A DNA stretch of 64,000 bases from Loktanella sp. D2R18 (GTDB lineage: Bacteria > Pseudomonadota > Alphaproteobacteria > Rhodobacterales > Rhodobacteraceae), in NCBI RefSeq assembly GCF_003318235.1, contig NZ_QOCG01000011.1, forward strand, positions 186,001 through 250,000. The letters are read 5' to 3'. The notes beneath the pieces were generated by a model. That model made no database searches, was not told the DNA's origin, and saw nothing but the letters and a program-made list of their open reading frames with translations. Made by a program: the position numbers and the translations under genes. Each line of letters opens with the position of its first letter. Within the stretch, counting starts at the first letter, position 1. Positions 19,081 to 27,644 of the stretch are shown here, in pieces.

Positions 19081-19117
19081 AAAAACAAGCGGCCCTTGCT
19101 AGTTAGGCAAGGGACGC
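19081..19117 (-). terminator. Terminator of bamE, just ahead of the FMN riboswitch
   Basis: On the minus strand GCG-T-CCCTTGC, loop CTAACTA, GCAAGGG-C-CGC, followed by TTGTTTTT. It lies 27 bases after the bamE stop and ends only 10 bases before the riboswitch begins, so the promoter of the riboswitch transcript must overlap or sit within this hairpin. Confidence 0.75.
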
Positions 19118-19143
19118 GGAAAGATCAAGCGGTTGGCGTGGTG

Positions 19144-19617
19144 TTAGCTATCGCCCAAGAAAGTTCCGGCATCGATCTGCCCCAATGAGCCAAGCATCTG
19201 CCCGATAAAGGTAATATCTTGGATGCCATCATCCGTTACGCGGCGATCAAGCGAAACGACCTGCCCGTCTTGCAATGTATAGCGTGCCACGTCTTGGGTG
19301 ACGTTGTTTTCATCAAACCGAATGGCAACAACTTGGCGGTCCACCTCTTTGGGGGCAAAGGCCCCGTAATGCACAAATTGGCTAGACGCATAGTAGACCG
19401 CGTTATTGGCGATCACACCTTCGGACATGGGTGGCCCAAATCGCGCGATCACGTCAGCGCGTGTCGTCTGGCCCAGTGTCACCTCGGTCAGATCTTCGGG
19501 AGACGGCGCGTATCCGTGGAATTTGTCGATCTTGCTGCACGCCGATGTGGCCGCCAAAACCAATACAACCCCTGCAATCCGTGCAGCGATGTGGAATTTA
19601 CCTGATGTCTTGCTCAT
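19144..19617 (-). CDS. bamE: Outer-membrane assembly lipoprotein BamE (SmpA/OmlA)
   Basis: 157 residues. Start ATG 19617 has AGAGG six bases upstream. Lipoprotein signal with lipobox ATSAC near residue 28. The mature domain shows the OmlA/SmpA core: LTEVTLGQTTRADVIARFGPP and the hydrophobic VYYASSQFVHYG. It is a periplasm-facing accessory subunit of the BAM complex that folds beta-barrel proteins such as LptD. Transcribed away from yceD and rpmF, as in many alphaproteobacteria. Followed by a good terminator. Confidence 0.9.
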   Translation of the reverse strand: MSKTSGKFHIAARIAGVVLVLAATSACSKIDKFHGYAPSPEDLTEVTLGQTTRADVIARFGPPMSEGVIANNAVYYASSQFVHYGAFAPKEVDRQVVAIRFDENNVTQDVARYTLQDGQVVSLDRRVTDDGIQDITFIGQMLGSLGQIDAGTFLGDS

Positions 19618-19686
19618 GACTGGCCTCTTGCTTTGGCGTCTTATGCCTTTTATCCCCACTATATCACCACCCGCCCCTGATCAAGA

Positions 19687-20244
19687 ATGGAAGCACCTTT
19701 GGCCCAATTGCCGACATCACTGTTACGTATTGCTGATTTGCCAACTCGCAAACCCACGACATTCGATCTGACCCCAACCGCCGATGAGCGTAAAGCGATC
19801 GCGCAGATGTTAGATGTCATCGCCGTGAAAAAGCTGCGGTTCACGGGGGAATTGAGCCCACAAGGCCGGACCGACTGGGCATTAAACGCGAAACTTGGCG
19901 CGACAGTCGTGCAGGCTTGCGTTGTCTCGCTTGATCCGGTCACAGCACGCATCGATGAAGATATCGGCCGCCGTTACTTGGCCGAAGTGGCCGAGATTGA
20001 TGCCGCAGAGGTCGAAATGCCCGAAGATGACAGCATTGATTTGTTGCCCGACTCGCTTGATGTCGCGCAGGTGATGATTGAGGCCTTATCGCTAGCCCTG
20101 CCCGCCTATCCGCGTAGCGCGGATGCTGCTTTGACACAGGTGAACTTTAGTGAACCGGGCACCGCGGCCATGACCGACGAAGACGCAAAACCGTTTGCGG
20201 GTCTCAGTTCTTTAAAAGAAGCCCTTGAAAAAAGGGAAGAATAA
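19687..20244 (+). CDS. yceD: YceD family protein (DUF177)
   Basis: 185 residues. DUF177/YceD proteins are encoded next to rpmF in most bacteria and are linked to 23S rRNA or large-subunit biogenesis; the exact role is unsettled. Seen: central VVQACVVSLDPVTARIDE, acidic patch, and the C-terminal DAKPFAGLSSLKEALEKRE, which matches the family end (PFAxLxxL). Opposite in direction to bamE with a 69-base divergent gap. The 162 bases after it hold the likely rpmF promoter. Confidence 0.88.
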   Translation: MEAPLAQLPTSLLRIADLPTRKPTTFDLTPTADERKAIAQMLDVIAVKKLRFTGELSPQGRTDWALNAKLGATVVQACVVSLDPVTARIDEDIGRRYLAEVAEIDAAEVEMPEDDSIDLLPDSLDVAQVMIEALSLALPAYPRSADAALTQVNFSEPGTAAMTDEDAKPFAGLSSLKEALEKREE

Positions 20245-20272
20245 GCGTCTAAGCCGCACATCGGAAAAAAGG

Positions 20273-20300
20273 TTGCGTCATATTAATTTCACAGTATGTT
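20273..20300 (+). promoter_or_regulatory. Candidate sigma-70 promoter for rpmF-plsX-fabH
   Basis: TTGCGT and TATGTT separated by 16 bases in the gap between yceD and rpmF, about 107 bases before the rpmF start. No other clear promoter pair is in the gap. Read by eye only. Confidence 0.45.
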
Positions 20301-20406
20301 CGCGGCCTCTTTATATCTCTCTCGACAGGGCGGCCAGATTGGCGTAGGACCCCGCGAGAATGCACGAAATCAGGGCCGTCGGCCCTACTTATCATAGGGT
20401 TGAGAC

Positions 20407-20613
20407 ATGGCTGTCCAGCAGAATAAAGTATCCAAATCACGCCGCAACAACCGGCGCTCGCACGACTCACTTGTCGCGGCGAACCCCAACGAATGCGACA
20501 ACTGTGGTGAGCTGAAGCGCCCACACCACGTGTGCCCATCTTGCGGTCACTATGCGACACGCGAAGTGATTGCAGACACGACAGAAATCGATCTGGACGA
20601 AGACGCAGCGTAA
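20407..20613 (+). CDS. rpmF: 50S ribosomal protein L32
   Basis: 68 residues. Zinc-ribbon type L32: basic N-terminus [20 protein letters not shown], then [20 protein letters not shown] with four cysteines, and an acidic tail typical of alphaproteobacteria. First gene of rpmF-plsX-fabH, an order that ties ribosome production to fatty-acid and phospholipid synthesis. Confidence 0.97.
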   Translation: MAVQQNKVSKSRRNNRRSHDSLVAANPNECDNCGELKRPHHVCPSCGHYATREVIADTTEIDLDEDAA

Positions 20614-20635
20614 GCTACGGCAAAGGTACAGTAGC

Positions 20636-21757
20636 ATGACGCAAAGCCAGACGGATACCGCTTCCACGACGGCAACTGACGCGTCACATGTACTTTCCGT
20701 CGATGCGATGGGCGGCGATAAAGGGCCTGCAACTGTTGTTGCGGGCCTTTCAAAGTTTCTACGCAAAAATCCAGATGCTCGTATCATCGCGCACGGACCA
20801 GAATCAGAGCTGACCCCCCTGCTTGCCAAGCATAACATCACAGACCGTGTGTCCATTCACCACGCGGCAGATGTCGTTATGATGACCGACAAGCCCAAGG
20901 TCGCGTTCCGCAAGGGCGACACCACATCAATGTGGTCCGCCATCGCAGCGGTGCGATCAGGTGAAGCATCCGTTTGCGTCAGCTGTGGCAACACTGGCGC
21001 GTTGATGTTGATGTCAACAATCAGATTACGCAAAACAGACGGGGTGAACCGCCCTGCCATCGCCTGCCTTTGGCCATCACGCAACCCGGCCGGGTTCAAC
21101 GTGATGTTGGATGCAGGCGCTGATATTAGCGCGGATCAGGATGATCTTTTGACCTACGCGCTGATGGGGGCGTCATATGCGCGCAATGGGCTTGATATTA
21201 TGCGCCCACGCGTTGGGTTGCTGAATGTCGGCACCGAAGACCACAAAGGTCGTGCTGAACTTAAGGTCGCCAATGAAATGATTGCCGCAGCCGCAGATTC
21301 GGGCGGGTTCGACTATGTTGGTTTTGTTGAAGGCGGCGATCTGCCAACCGACAAAGTTGATGTCGTTGTGACAGACGGGTTCACAGGCAATGTCGCGCTT
21401 AAAACCGGTGAAGGCACTGCGAACCTGATCGGGGATTTGCTGCGCGAAAGCCTGATGAAGACACCCTTGTCGATGCTAGGCGCGCTGTTAGCGCGTGGAT
21501 CGCTCAAACGGTTAACCAAGCGGATCGACCCGCGCCGCGTGAATGGCGGGGTCTTTTTGGGATTAAACCAGACCGTCATCAAGAGCCATGGATCCGCCGA
21601 TGCAACCGGAGTTGCAGCCGCGCTTCACCTTGCTTACCGCTTGGCACAAAACGGCTTTTCGGAAAAGCTGGCAGCACGGGTTGCATCTGTCGCGGCACTT
21701 GCCCAAGATGTCCCGCATGACACTGGCACCGAAAAACCAGGCACCAAAACAGGCTAA
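20636..21757 (+). CDS. plsX: Phosphate acyltransferase PlsX
   Basis: 373 residues. Converts acyl-ACP and phosphate to acyl-phosphate, the donor for PlsY in phospholipid synthesis. The start at ATG 20636 lies 22 bases after the rpmF stop and gives a short Ser/Thr-rich lead before VLSVDAMGGDKGP, the conserved PlsX start. Other marks are SCGNTGALM, RPAIACLWPS and VTDGFTGNVALKTGEG. A longer frame overlapping rpmF is open but not needed. Peripheral membrane enzyme, cytoplasmic side. Confidence 0.95.
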   Translation: MTQSQTDTASTTATDASHVLSVDAMGGDKGPATVVAGLSKFLRKNPDARIIAHGPESELTPLLAKHNITDRVSIHHAADVVMMTDKPKVAFRKGDTTSMWSAIAAVRSGEASVCVSCGNTGALMLMSTIRLRKTDGVNRPAIACLWPSRNPAGFNVMLDAGADISADQDDLLTYALMGASYARNGLDIMRPRVGLLNVGTEDHKGRAELKVANEMIAAAADSGGFDYVGFVEGGDLPTDKVDVVVTDGFTGNVALKTGEGTANLIGDLLRESLMKTPLSMLGALLARGSLKRLTKRIDPRRVNGGVFLGLNQTVIKSHGSADATGVAAALHLAYRLAQNGFSEKLAARVASVAALAQDVPHDTGTEKPGTKTG

Positions 21758-21762
21758 AACGC

Positions 21763-22734
21763 ATGACACGTCGCGCAGTTGTTAAGGGTATCGGGCATTA
21801 TCTGCCTGAACGCATTGTTCCAAACGCTGAATTTGAAAAGACCCTTGATACATCAAACGACTGGATCGTCTCGCGCTCTGGGATTGAGCGCCGCCATTTC
21901 GCAGCCGAAGGTGAAACAACATCACAACTAGCCACCCATGCGGCCAAAGCCGCCTTAGAAATGGCCGGAATGGATGCCAATGACATCGACGCGATCATTG
22001 TTGCCACATCGACCCCAGATAACACCTTCCCTTCCGCCGCAACCATGGTGCAATCCGCACTTGGCAACACCACAGGGTTTGCTTTTGACGTTCAGGCGGT
22101 ATGTGCCGGGTTCGTCTATGCCATGAGCAACGCAAATGCGATGATCCTTGCGGGGCAAGCGGACCGCGTGCTGGTGATCGGCGCAGAAACATTTAGCCGC
22201 ATCATGGATTGGACAGACAGGTCAACGTGCGTCCTATTTGGTGACGGCGCTGGCGCACTGATTCTCGCGGCCGAAACTGGCAATGGCACCAGTGATGACC
22301 GTGGAATTTTGGCGACCGATTTGAACTCTGATGGCCGCTATAAAGACCTGCTTTACGTCGACGGCGGGGTCGCGACACAAAACACGGGCGTCTTGCGTAT
22401 GGAAGGCAAAGAAGTCTTCCGTCACGCAGTCGAAAAATTGGCGCAAACCGCCGATGCCGCCTTGGAAAAAGTCGGGCTCAGCGCTGAGGACGTTGATTGG
22501 GTCGTGCCGCATCAGGCCAATATTCGGATCATCCAATCCACGGCGCGCAAGCTCGGCGTGGGTATGGACCGCGTTGTGGTCACGGTCCAAGACCACGGCA
22601 ACACCTCTGCCGCATCGATTCCCCTCGCGCTTTCGATTGGGGTGTCTGAAGGCAAAATTAAGCCCGGCGACCTTGTCGTGACCGAAGCAATCGGCGGCGG
22701 ATTGGCTTGGGGCGCAGTTGTATTGCGCTGGTAG
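21763..22734 (+). CDS. fabH: 3-oxoacyl-[acyl-carrier-protein] synthase III FabH
   Basis: 323 residues. Starts fatty-acid synthesis by condensing acetyl-CoA with malonyl-ACP. The catalytic triad is visible: Cys in VQAVCAGFVYAM (about residue 113), His in VPHQANIRI (about 250) and Asn in DHGNTSAASIP (about 280). Five bases after plsX, so co-transcribed. Full family length. Confidence 0.97.
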   Translation: MTRRAVVKGIGHYLPERIVPNAEFEKTLDTSNDWIVSRSGIERRHFAAEGETTSQLATHAAKAALEMAGMDANDIDAIIVATSTPDNTFPSAATMVQSALGNTTGFAFDVQAVCAGFVYAMSNANAMILAGQADRVLVIGAETFSRIMDWTDRSTCVLFGDGAGALILAAETGNGTSDDRGILATDLNSDGRYKDLLYVDGGVATQNTGVLRMEGKEVFRHAVEKLAQTADAALEKVGLSAEDVDWVVPHQANIRIIQSTARKLGVGMDRVVVTVQDHGNTSAASIPLALSIGVSEGKIKPGDLVVTEAIGGGLAWGAVVLRW

Positions 22735-22776
22735 CCTAGAAACACCGGGTTAACCCGACTTGCCAAGCCCTTGTTA

Positions 22777-22806
22777 TTGACTCTGAATTTACCTCGCGCC
22801 TATGCT
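22777..22806 (+). promoter_or_regulatory. Candidate sigma-70 promoter of ihfA
   Basis: TTGACT and TATGCT with an 18-base spacer, 26 bases before the ihfA start codon. Just upstream (22746-22757) is a perfect palindrome CGGGTTAACCCG, which could be an operator or the remains of a fabH terminator. IhfA often controls its own gene, but I cannot score an IHF site by eye. Confidence 0.6.
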
Positions 22807-22831
22807 AGTAAAAATTGGTAGGGGAAGAGTA

Positions 22832-23134
22832 ATGGTAGACAAAACACTAACACGCATGGATCTCGCGGATGCAGTCCACTCCGAAGTTGGATTGTCGCGC
22901 AACGATAGCGCCGATCTGGTCGAAAGCGTGCTGACCCATGTGTCCGATTCTTTGGTCGCTGGCGAATCTGTCAAAATTTCTTCTTTTGGAACATTTGCGG
23001 TGCGCGAAAAAGCTGCCCGTGTGGGTCGCAACCCAAAGACCGGCGAAGAAGTCCCTATTCACCCGCGCCGCGTCTTGACGTTCCGCCCTTCGCACCTGAT
23101 GAAGGATCGCGTAGCCGCAGGTAACAAGTCCTAA
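22832..23134 (+). CDS. ihfA: Integration host factor subunit alpha
   Basis: 100 residues. Start ATG 22832 is preceded by GGGGAAG; an in-frame ATG at 22802 lies within the promoter and is rejected. DNA-bending HU/IHF fold: N-terminal helices ([24 protein letters not shown]), then [31 protein letters not shown], with the beta-arm tip NPKTGE and the intercalating proline in the RVGRNP loop, and the final [11 protein letters not shown]. Pairs with IhfB to bend DNA in recombination and transcription. Followed after four bases by a MerR gene. Confidence 0.95.
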   Translation: MVDKTLTRMDLADAVHSEVGLSRNDSADLVESVLTHVSDSLVAGESVKISSFGTFAVREKAARVGRNPKTGEEVPIHPRRVLTFRPSHLMKDRVAAGNKS

Positions 23135-23138
23135 TACA

Positions 23139-23708
23139 ATGGCCAAAGCCAAAGACGCATTTCGAACGATCAGCGAAGTCGCTGAATGGCTTGACACGCC
23201 AACCCATGTGCTGCGTTTTTGGGAAAGCAAATTCACGCAGATCAAACCGGTCAAAGGTGCCGGCAGTCGCCGGTATTACCGTCCCGCAGATATGGAATTG
23301 CTGGGCGGCATCAAACAATTGCTGCACGAAGATGGGATGACGATCAAAGGCGCGCAGAAACTGCTGCGCGAACAAGGTGTCAAACATGTTGCGACACTGG
23401 GCAAAACCTTGGCCCCGGCCGCGGCCCCTGAACCCGTTGTCGCCGAAAAAGTTGCTCCTCAAGCGCCGGACGTCAGCACGGCTGCCCCGGCGACTGATCC
23501 AACGCCAAGGCAAAACAGCCTGCCGTTCGAAGAGACGCCTGTTTTTACAATCGACGTCGCTCCGCTACCTGATGCATTTCCAGACTTGCCCGGTCGTCTT
23601 GTCGGGACACGACTTGCGGATAAGGCGGAGATCAGCGGGCGGGCCGCCCAGATCGCGCCGCTGCTGGCGCGTCTTGAACACCTGCGTAACCAGATGCACA
23701 AACAGTAG
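23139..23708 (+). CDS. MerR-family transcriptional regulator linked to ihfA
   Basis: 189 residues. Winged helix-turn-helix of the MerR type at residues 8-78 ([22 protein letters not shown], then [13 protein letters not shown] and [13 protein letters not shown]). The rest is a Pro/Ala-rich linker with no metal-binding cysteines, and a short C-terminal helical part ([19 protein letters not shown]). This ihfA-merR pair is seen across alphaproteobacteria; the target genes are unknown to me. It starts four bases after ihfA and is therefore co-transcribed. Confidence 0.9.
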   Translation: MAKAKDAFRTISEVAEWLDTPTHVLRFWESKFTQIKPVKGAGSRRYYRPADMELLGGIKQLLHEDGMTIKGAQKLLREQGVKHVATLGKTLAPAAAPEPVVAEKVAPQAPDVSTAAPATDPTPRQNSLPFEETPVFTIDVAPLPDAFPDLPGRLVGTRLADKAEISGRAAQIAPLLARLEHLRNQMHKQ

Positions 23709-23767
23709 CCATGGCGATGCGTTTCGGGCTTGCTCCCACATCCATTTCGGGTATGAAAGCGCCTAGT

Positions 23768-23844
23768 CGGGCTATAGCGCAGCCTGGTAGCGCGTCCGTC
23801 TGGGGGACGGAAGGTCGCAGGTTCGAGTCCTGCTAGCCCGACCA
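23768..23844 (+). tRNA. tRNA-Pro (anticodon GGG), CCA encoded
   Basis: 77 bases folding into a full cloverleaf: acceptor CGGGCTA / TAGCCCG, D-arm GCGC...GCGC with AGCCTGGTA loop, anticodon stem TCCGT / ACGGA with loop CTGGGGG (anticodon GGG), T-arm GCAGG TTCGAGT CCTGC, then ACCA, so the CCA end is encoded. The anticodon decodes CCC/CCU. A terminator hairpin follows. Confidence 0.97.
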
Positions 23845-23852
23845 ATCATAAC

Positions 23853-23885
23853 CGCCCGCTTGCGTCACAACGCAGCGGGCGTTTT
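23853..23885 (+). terminator. Terminator of the tRNA-Pro gene
   Basis: CGCCCGC-T-TGCGT, loop CACA, ACGCA-GCGGGCG, then TTTT. Eight bases after the tRNA 3' end. One bulged T in an otherwise complete 12-base-pair stem. Confidence 0.88.
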
Positions 23886-23906
23886 GCGATCCAAATGGGG
23901 GCTTTG

Positions 23907-24992
23907 ATGCAAACACCCGGCGTTCTTGCTGATCACCAAATCCGCGCGTTGATTGCGGCTGAACACATCAGTGCCACAGCCCCAATCACCGATGCGCAAA
24001 TCCAGCCTGCCTCGCTTGATCTGCGGCTCGGATCGACCGCTTACCGGGTCCGCGCGTCGTTCTTGGCGGGGAGCAATCGCCGCGTCCAAGATCGTTTAAC
24101 CGATTTTCAAATGCACGCGATTGATCTGGACGGCGGTGCCGTTTTGGAAAAGGGCTGCGTTTATGTGGTCCCATTGATGGAAAGCCTGTCGCTGCCCCAA
24201 GGGATGACCGCCGCTGCGAGCGCGAAATCATCCATCGGGCGGCTTGATTTGCTGACCCGCATTATTACAGACCAAGGTGTTGAATTTGACCGTGTACCTG
24301 CCGGGTACACCGGCCCGCTTTATGTTGAAATCTGCCCGCGCTCGTTTTCGGTGGTGGCGCAGCCCGGACAAATGCTGAACCAAATCATTTTTAGGCAAGG
24401 CAAGACCATCATGTCCGACGATGATCTGCGTCGCCTGCATGCGCAGACACCGATTGTTTCCGGCGATCCAGTGATTTCAGATGGGTTGGGGTTTTCTGTT
24501 GATTTACGCCCCGCCAGCGGAAATTTGGTCGGCTACCGCGCCAAACCACATACGGGTGTCGTTGATCTGTCCAAGCTGGACCACTATGCCCCCGATGAAT
24601 TTTGGGAACCGGTGCATACGAATGACGGCTGGATCATCCTTGATCCGGGTGCTTTCTATATTTTGGTGAGCCGCGAATCGATCATCATTCCACCGCTACA
24701 AGCCGCCGAAATGGCCCCCTATCTGGCAATGGTCGGCGAATTTCGGGTCCATTACGCAGGGTTTTTTGACCCCGGTTTTGGTTATGCAGATGCGGGCGGA
24801 TCTGGGTCGCGCGGTGTGCTTGAAGTCCGCTGTCACGAGGCCCCGTTTGTGCTTGAGCATGGGCAGGTCGTGGGGCGACTGGTCTATGAACATATGGCGG
24901 CGATGCCTGACGCCCTTTATGGGCGCGAGATTAAATCAAACTACCAAGGCCAAGGGCTTAAGCTGTCTAAGCATTTCAAATCTAACGCATAA
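23907..24992 (+). CDS. dcd: 2'-deoxycytidine 5'-triphosphate deaminase, two-domain type
   Basis: 361 residues, nearly twice the length of E. coli Dcd (193). Makes dUTP from dCTP for thymidylate synthesis. Two tandem dUTPase-like halves: the first (about 10-170) has QPASLDLRLG, KSSIGRLDLLTRI and GPLYVEI with the likely catalytic Glu; the second (about 185-350) has SVDLRP and a parallel GVLEVRC. This duplicated form is usual in alphaproteobacteria. Start chosen at ATG 23907 with GGGGG five bases upstream; ATG 23895 is in frame and possible. The last 11 bases overlap the converging small gene. Confidence 0.88.
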   Translation: MQTPGVLADHQIRALIAAEHISATAPITDAQIQPASLDLRLGSTAYRVRASFLAGSNRRVQDRLTDFQMHAIDLDGGAVLEKGCVYVVPLMESLSLPQGMTAAASAKSSIGRLDLLTRIITDQGVEFDRVPAGYTGPLYVEICPRSFSVVAQPGQMLNQIIFRQGKTIMSDDDLRRLHAQTPIVSGDPVISDGLGFSVDLRPASGNLVGYRAKPHTGVVDLSKLDHYAPDEFWEPVHTNDGWIILDPGAFYILVSRESIIIPPLQAAEMAPYLAMVGEFRVHYAGFFDPGFGYADAGGSGSRGVLEVRCHEAPFVLEHGQVVGRLVYEHMAAMPDALYGREIKSNYQGQGLKLSKHFKSNA

Positions 24993-25170
24993 ACCGGCGC
25001 ATAATCCGCATTCCCTTGCGGGCCCTTTGCAAGTTTTGTTGTGCAGATTGGGCTGATTGGCGCTCTTGCGGCGTCATATCTTCGGTGTTTTTACCACGGT
25101 TAGATGCCATTTTGATGCCGCCATTCATCAGCATCCGCATCCCCATGTTGATCAAACGGTTCATATTCAT
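24982..25170 (-). CDS. Small basic Met/Arg-rich protein downstream of scpB
   Basis: 62 residues, not assigned to a named family. Start ATG 25170 (or 25164) follows AGGA by 8 bases. The sequence begins MNMNRLINMGMRMLMNGG and ends RKGMRIMRRFMR, with a polar QERQSAQSAQQN middle; strongly basic, with amphipathic ends. It lies 43 bases after scpB on the same strand, where many relatives carry tatABC instead. Its 3' end overlaps the dcd stop by 11 bases. A membrane-surface or nucleic-acid-binding role is only a guess. Confidence 0.65.
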   Translation of the reverse strand: MNMNRLINMGMRMLMNGGIKMASNRGKNTEDMTPQERQSAQSAQQNLQRARKGMRIMRRFMR

Positions 25171-25213
25171 TGGCGCAGTCCTAATTGTTCCTGCCAACAT
25201 TACCAGAGAATGA

Positions 25214-25858
25214 TCATTCCTCAAACAGCTCTGTCTGATCATCGTTACCGTCCGCATTGTCTTCTTCATCAGGCACATCAACCACGCCCGGCGGCGGACG
25301 GTTTTCCAATAGACCTGCGGCGCGCAGGTCTTTGAGCCCCGGTAGATCGCGTGCGCTTTCCAAGCCAAAGTGATCAAGGAAGGTTGCGGTCACCACAAAT
25401 GTCACAGGACGGCCCGGGGTCATCCGGCGGCGTCCAAACCGTATCCATTCAAGCTCGATCAACTGATCCAAAGTCCCCCGGCTGACGCTGACCCCGCGAA
25501 TTTCTTCGATATCTGCGCGTGTTACCGGTTGATGATAGGCGATAATGGCCAAGGTTTCGATCGCCGCACGCGATAGCTTGCGGGTCTCAACCGATTCTTT
25601 TTGCATCAAAAAACCGAGATCAGGTGCCGTGCGGATCGCCCATGCATTGTCGATCTTCACAAGGTTCACGCCCCGTCCCTCGTAGCGTTTACGCAAATAG
25701 GCGATAGCCTCGGCCGGATCGCAACCATGTGGCATCCGCCCGATCAAATCCTGCACGCTGACCGGATCCGCAGAGGCAAAAAGAATCGCTTCGACCATGC
25801 GTTCTTGTTCGCCAATGGGCGGTGCTTCGAAAAGGCTGTCATTTTCTGGTTTAGACAT
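25214..25858 (-). CDS. scpB: SMC-Scp complex subunit ScpB
   Basis: 214 residues. Chromosome condensation and segregation, bound to kleisin ScpA and SMC. Two winged-helix domains: EQERMVEAILFASADPVSV at the start, then RKLSRAAIETLAIIAYHQPVTRADIEEIRGVS and GRPVTFVVTATFLDHFGL. An acidic tail (DVPDEEDNADGNDDQ) follows. The start ATG 25858 overlaps the scpA end by 8 bases, so translation is coupled. A longer frame upstream within scpA is rejected. Confidence 0.94.
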   Translation of the reverse strand: MSKPENDSLFEAPPIGEQERMVEAILFASADPVSVQDLIGRMPHGCDPAEAIAYLRKRYEGRGVNLVKIDNAWAIRTAPDLGFLMQKESVETRKLSRAAIETLAIIAYHQPVTRADIEEIRGVSVSRGTLDQLIELEWIRFGRRRMTPGRPVTFVVTATFLDHFGLESARDLPGLKDLRAAGLLENRPPPGVVDVPDEEDNADGNDDQTELFEE

Positions 25859-26648
25859 CGCGCGGGGCCCTTTTTCGAATTTCAATCGGCGCAAAGCTTT
25901 CGCCTTGGCGCAATTCAATTTTACCTTCTTTTGCCAGCTCAAGACTGGCCGCAAAGGTAGCAGCCGTGGTCGACCGCCGCCGCTGCGGGTCGGCATCCCA
26001 GCCTTCGGGCAGATAGCTGGAAATATCGGTCCAATCGCCGGCAAAACCAATCAGATGACGCATTCTTTCAAGGGCTTGCTCCATCGTCATCACGTGCTGA
26101 CGATCCATCACGAAGGGCCGGAAATCATCGCGGGTGCGGATACGCGCATAGCCCTGCATCAGGTCCAACAATGTCGCGGTATATGTCACGCGGCGCACAC
26201 GCTGCACGTCTTCGGTGATACCACGCGCGAAAAAATCGCGCCCCAATTGATCGCGCGCCATAAGTTTGGCAGCGGCATTTCGCATCCCCTGCAAACGTTC
26301 AAGCTGAAACGCCAAATGCGCGGCAAGCTCTTCGCCGGATGGGCCTTCTTCCTTGGGATCGGGCGGCAAAAGCAGCCGCGATTTTAGAAACGCGAGCCAT
26401 GCCGCCATCACCAAATAATCTGCCGCCAATTCAAGACGCAGTTGTTTAGCCTTTTCGACAAAGGCCAAATATTGTCGCGCAAGCGCCAGAATAGAGATTT
26501 GGCGCAGATCCACCTTTTGCGTACGTGACAGCGTTAACAAAAGATCAAGCGGGCCTTCAAACGCGCCCACATCAACGATCAGCGCCTCGGCAGCAACCCG
26601 GTCGCTAACGCTGATTTTATCGTCGGAAAGGTCGAAATTTTCTTGCAT
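25851..26648 (-). CDS. scpA: SMC-Scp complex kleisin ScpA
   Basis: 265 residues. Kleisin that bridges the SMC heads. Family marks: FEGPLDLLLTLSRTQKVDLRQISI near residue 30 and ADYLVMAAWLAFLKSRLLLPP near 80, with a C-terminal winged helix. ATG 26648 is preceded by GAGAAG; a GTG one codon earlier is possible. Six bases beyond nagZ in the run argS-SPOR-nagZ-scpA-scpB. Confidence 0.95.
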   Translation of the reverse strand: MQENFDLSDDKISVSDRVAAEALIVDVGAFEGPLDLLLTLSRTQKVDLRQISILALARQYLAFVEKAKQLRLELAADYLVMAAWLAFLKSRLLLPPDPKEEGPSGEELAAHLAFQLERLQGMRNAAAKLMARDQLGRDFFARGITEDVQRVRRVTYTATLLDLMQGYARIRTRDDFRPFVMDRQHVMTMEQALERMRHLIGFAGDWTDISSYLPEGWDADPQRRRSTTAATFAASLELAKEGKIELRQGESFAPIEIRKRAPRDV

Positions 26649-26654
26649 CACTTC

Positions 26655-27644
26655 TCACGCTAATAGCGTTTCAAGTTCGGCCTCCAATGCCGCGATGTCA
26701 ACAATTTCGGCGGATTTGCGTTGCAAAAGCGCATTTTGGCCGCGTTTCTGCGCTGCATCGGTCATCATCCCAGAGGTTTCGGCGACCATTTGCATCTCGT
26801 CCTTATCGCCGTTGCAGTGCAAAACAAGATCGCACCCCGCCGTAATTGCGGCTTGCGCCCTGTCAGCGACAGTACCAGACAGTGCCTCCATTGAAATATC
26901 ATCCGTCATCAATAGCCCATCAAAACCAATCTCAGTGCGGATCACATCGATCATCGCGGGAGAGGTTGTCGCGGGCCCATCGGGGTCAATCGCAGTAAAG
27001 ACGATATGTGCGCTCATCCCCATCGGTAGGTCAGCAAGCGCTTTGAAAGGGGCAAAATCTTTGGCGTGTAGATCCGCAAGATCGGCGGTTACGGTAGGCA
27101 ATTTCAAATGGCTATCAACCGCCGCGCGCCCGTGGCCGGGAATATGTTTCAACACGGGCAGCACGCCACCCGCCAAATGCGCATCAGCGCAGGCCCGCGC
27201 CGCCGCGACGACAGTGTCCACATCACGCCCATAAAGACGGTTTTGCAAAAAAGGATGCGTCGCGTCTTCGGCAATATCCGCCAAGGGGGCGCAGTTCACG
27301 TCAATCCCAACGCTGCGCAGATCATCGGCAATCAGGTGATTCCTGATCCAATGCGCACGCAGCGGGTCGCGCGCACGATCCATTTGATCAAGCGCCGGCA
27401 AAAATTCGCGCCAATGCGGGCTGCGCATTCGCTGCACCCGCCCGCCCTCTTGGTCGATCAAAATCGGGGCATCACGCCCCACGGCATCACGTAGATCAGC
27501 GGTCAGGCGACGCAATTGGGTCGGGTTATCGATATTCCGTGCAAATACGATGAACCCAAAAGGCTGCACATCACGAAAAAAATCGCGTTCCCAAGCAGTG
27601 ATTTCCAAACCCTCAGGTCCAAAAATCGTCGCGTTCATCTGCAT
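26655..27644 (-). CDS. nagZ: Beta-N-acetylhexosaminidase NagZ
   Basis: 329 residues, glycoside hydrolase family 3, cytoplasmic (no signal). Removes N-acetylglucosamine from anhydro-muropeptides in cell-wall recycling. Marks: ILIDQEGGRVQRM, VLKHIPGHGRAAVDSHLKLP with the His of the catalytic dyad on the flexible loop, and the nucleophile Asp in LLMTDDISMEAL. The start ATG 27644 directly abuts the stop of the SPOR gene (TAAATG), so coupling is likely. Confidence 0.95.
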   Translation of the reverse strand: MQMNATIFGPEGLEITAWERDFFRDVQPFGFIVFARNIDNPTQLRRLTADLRDAVGRDAPILIDQEGGRVQRMRSPHWREFLPALDQMDRARDPLRAHWIRNHLIADDLRSVGIDVNCAPLADIAEDATHPFLQNRLYGRDVDTVVAAARACADAHLAGGVLPVLKHIPGHGRAAVDSHLKLPTVTADLADLHAKDFAPFKALADLPMGMSAHIVFTAIDPDGPATTSPAMIDVIRTEIGFDGLLMTDDISMEALSGTVADRAQAAITAGCDLVLHCNGDKDEMQMVAETSGMMTDAAQKRGQNALLQRKSAEIVDIAALEAELETLLA

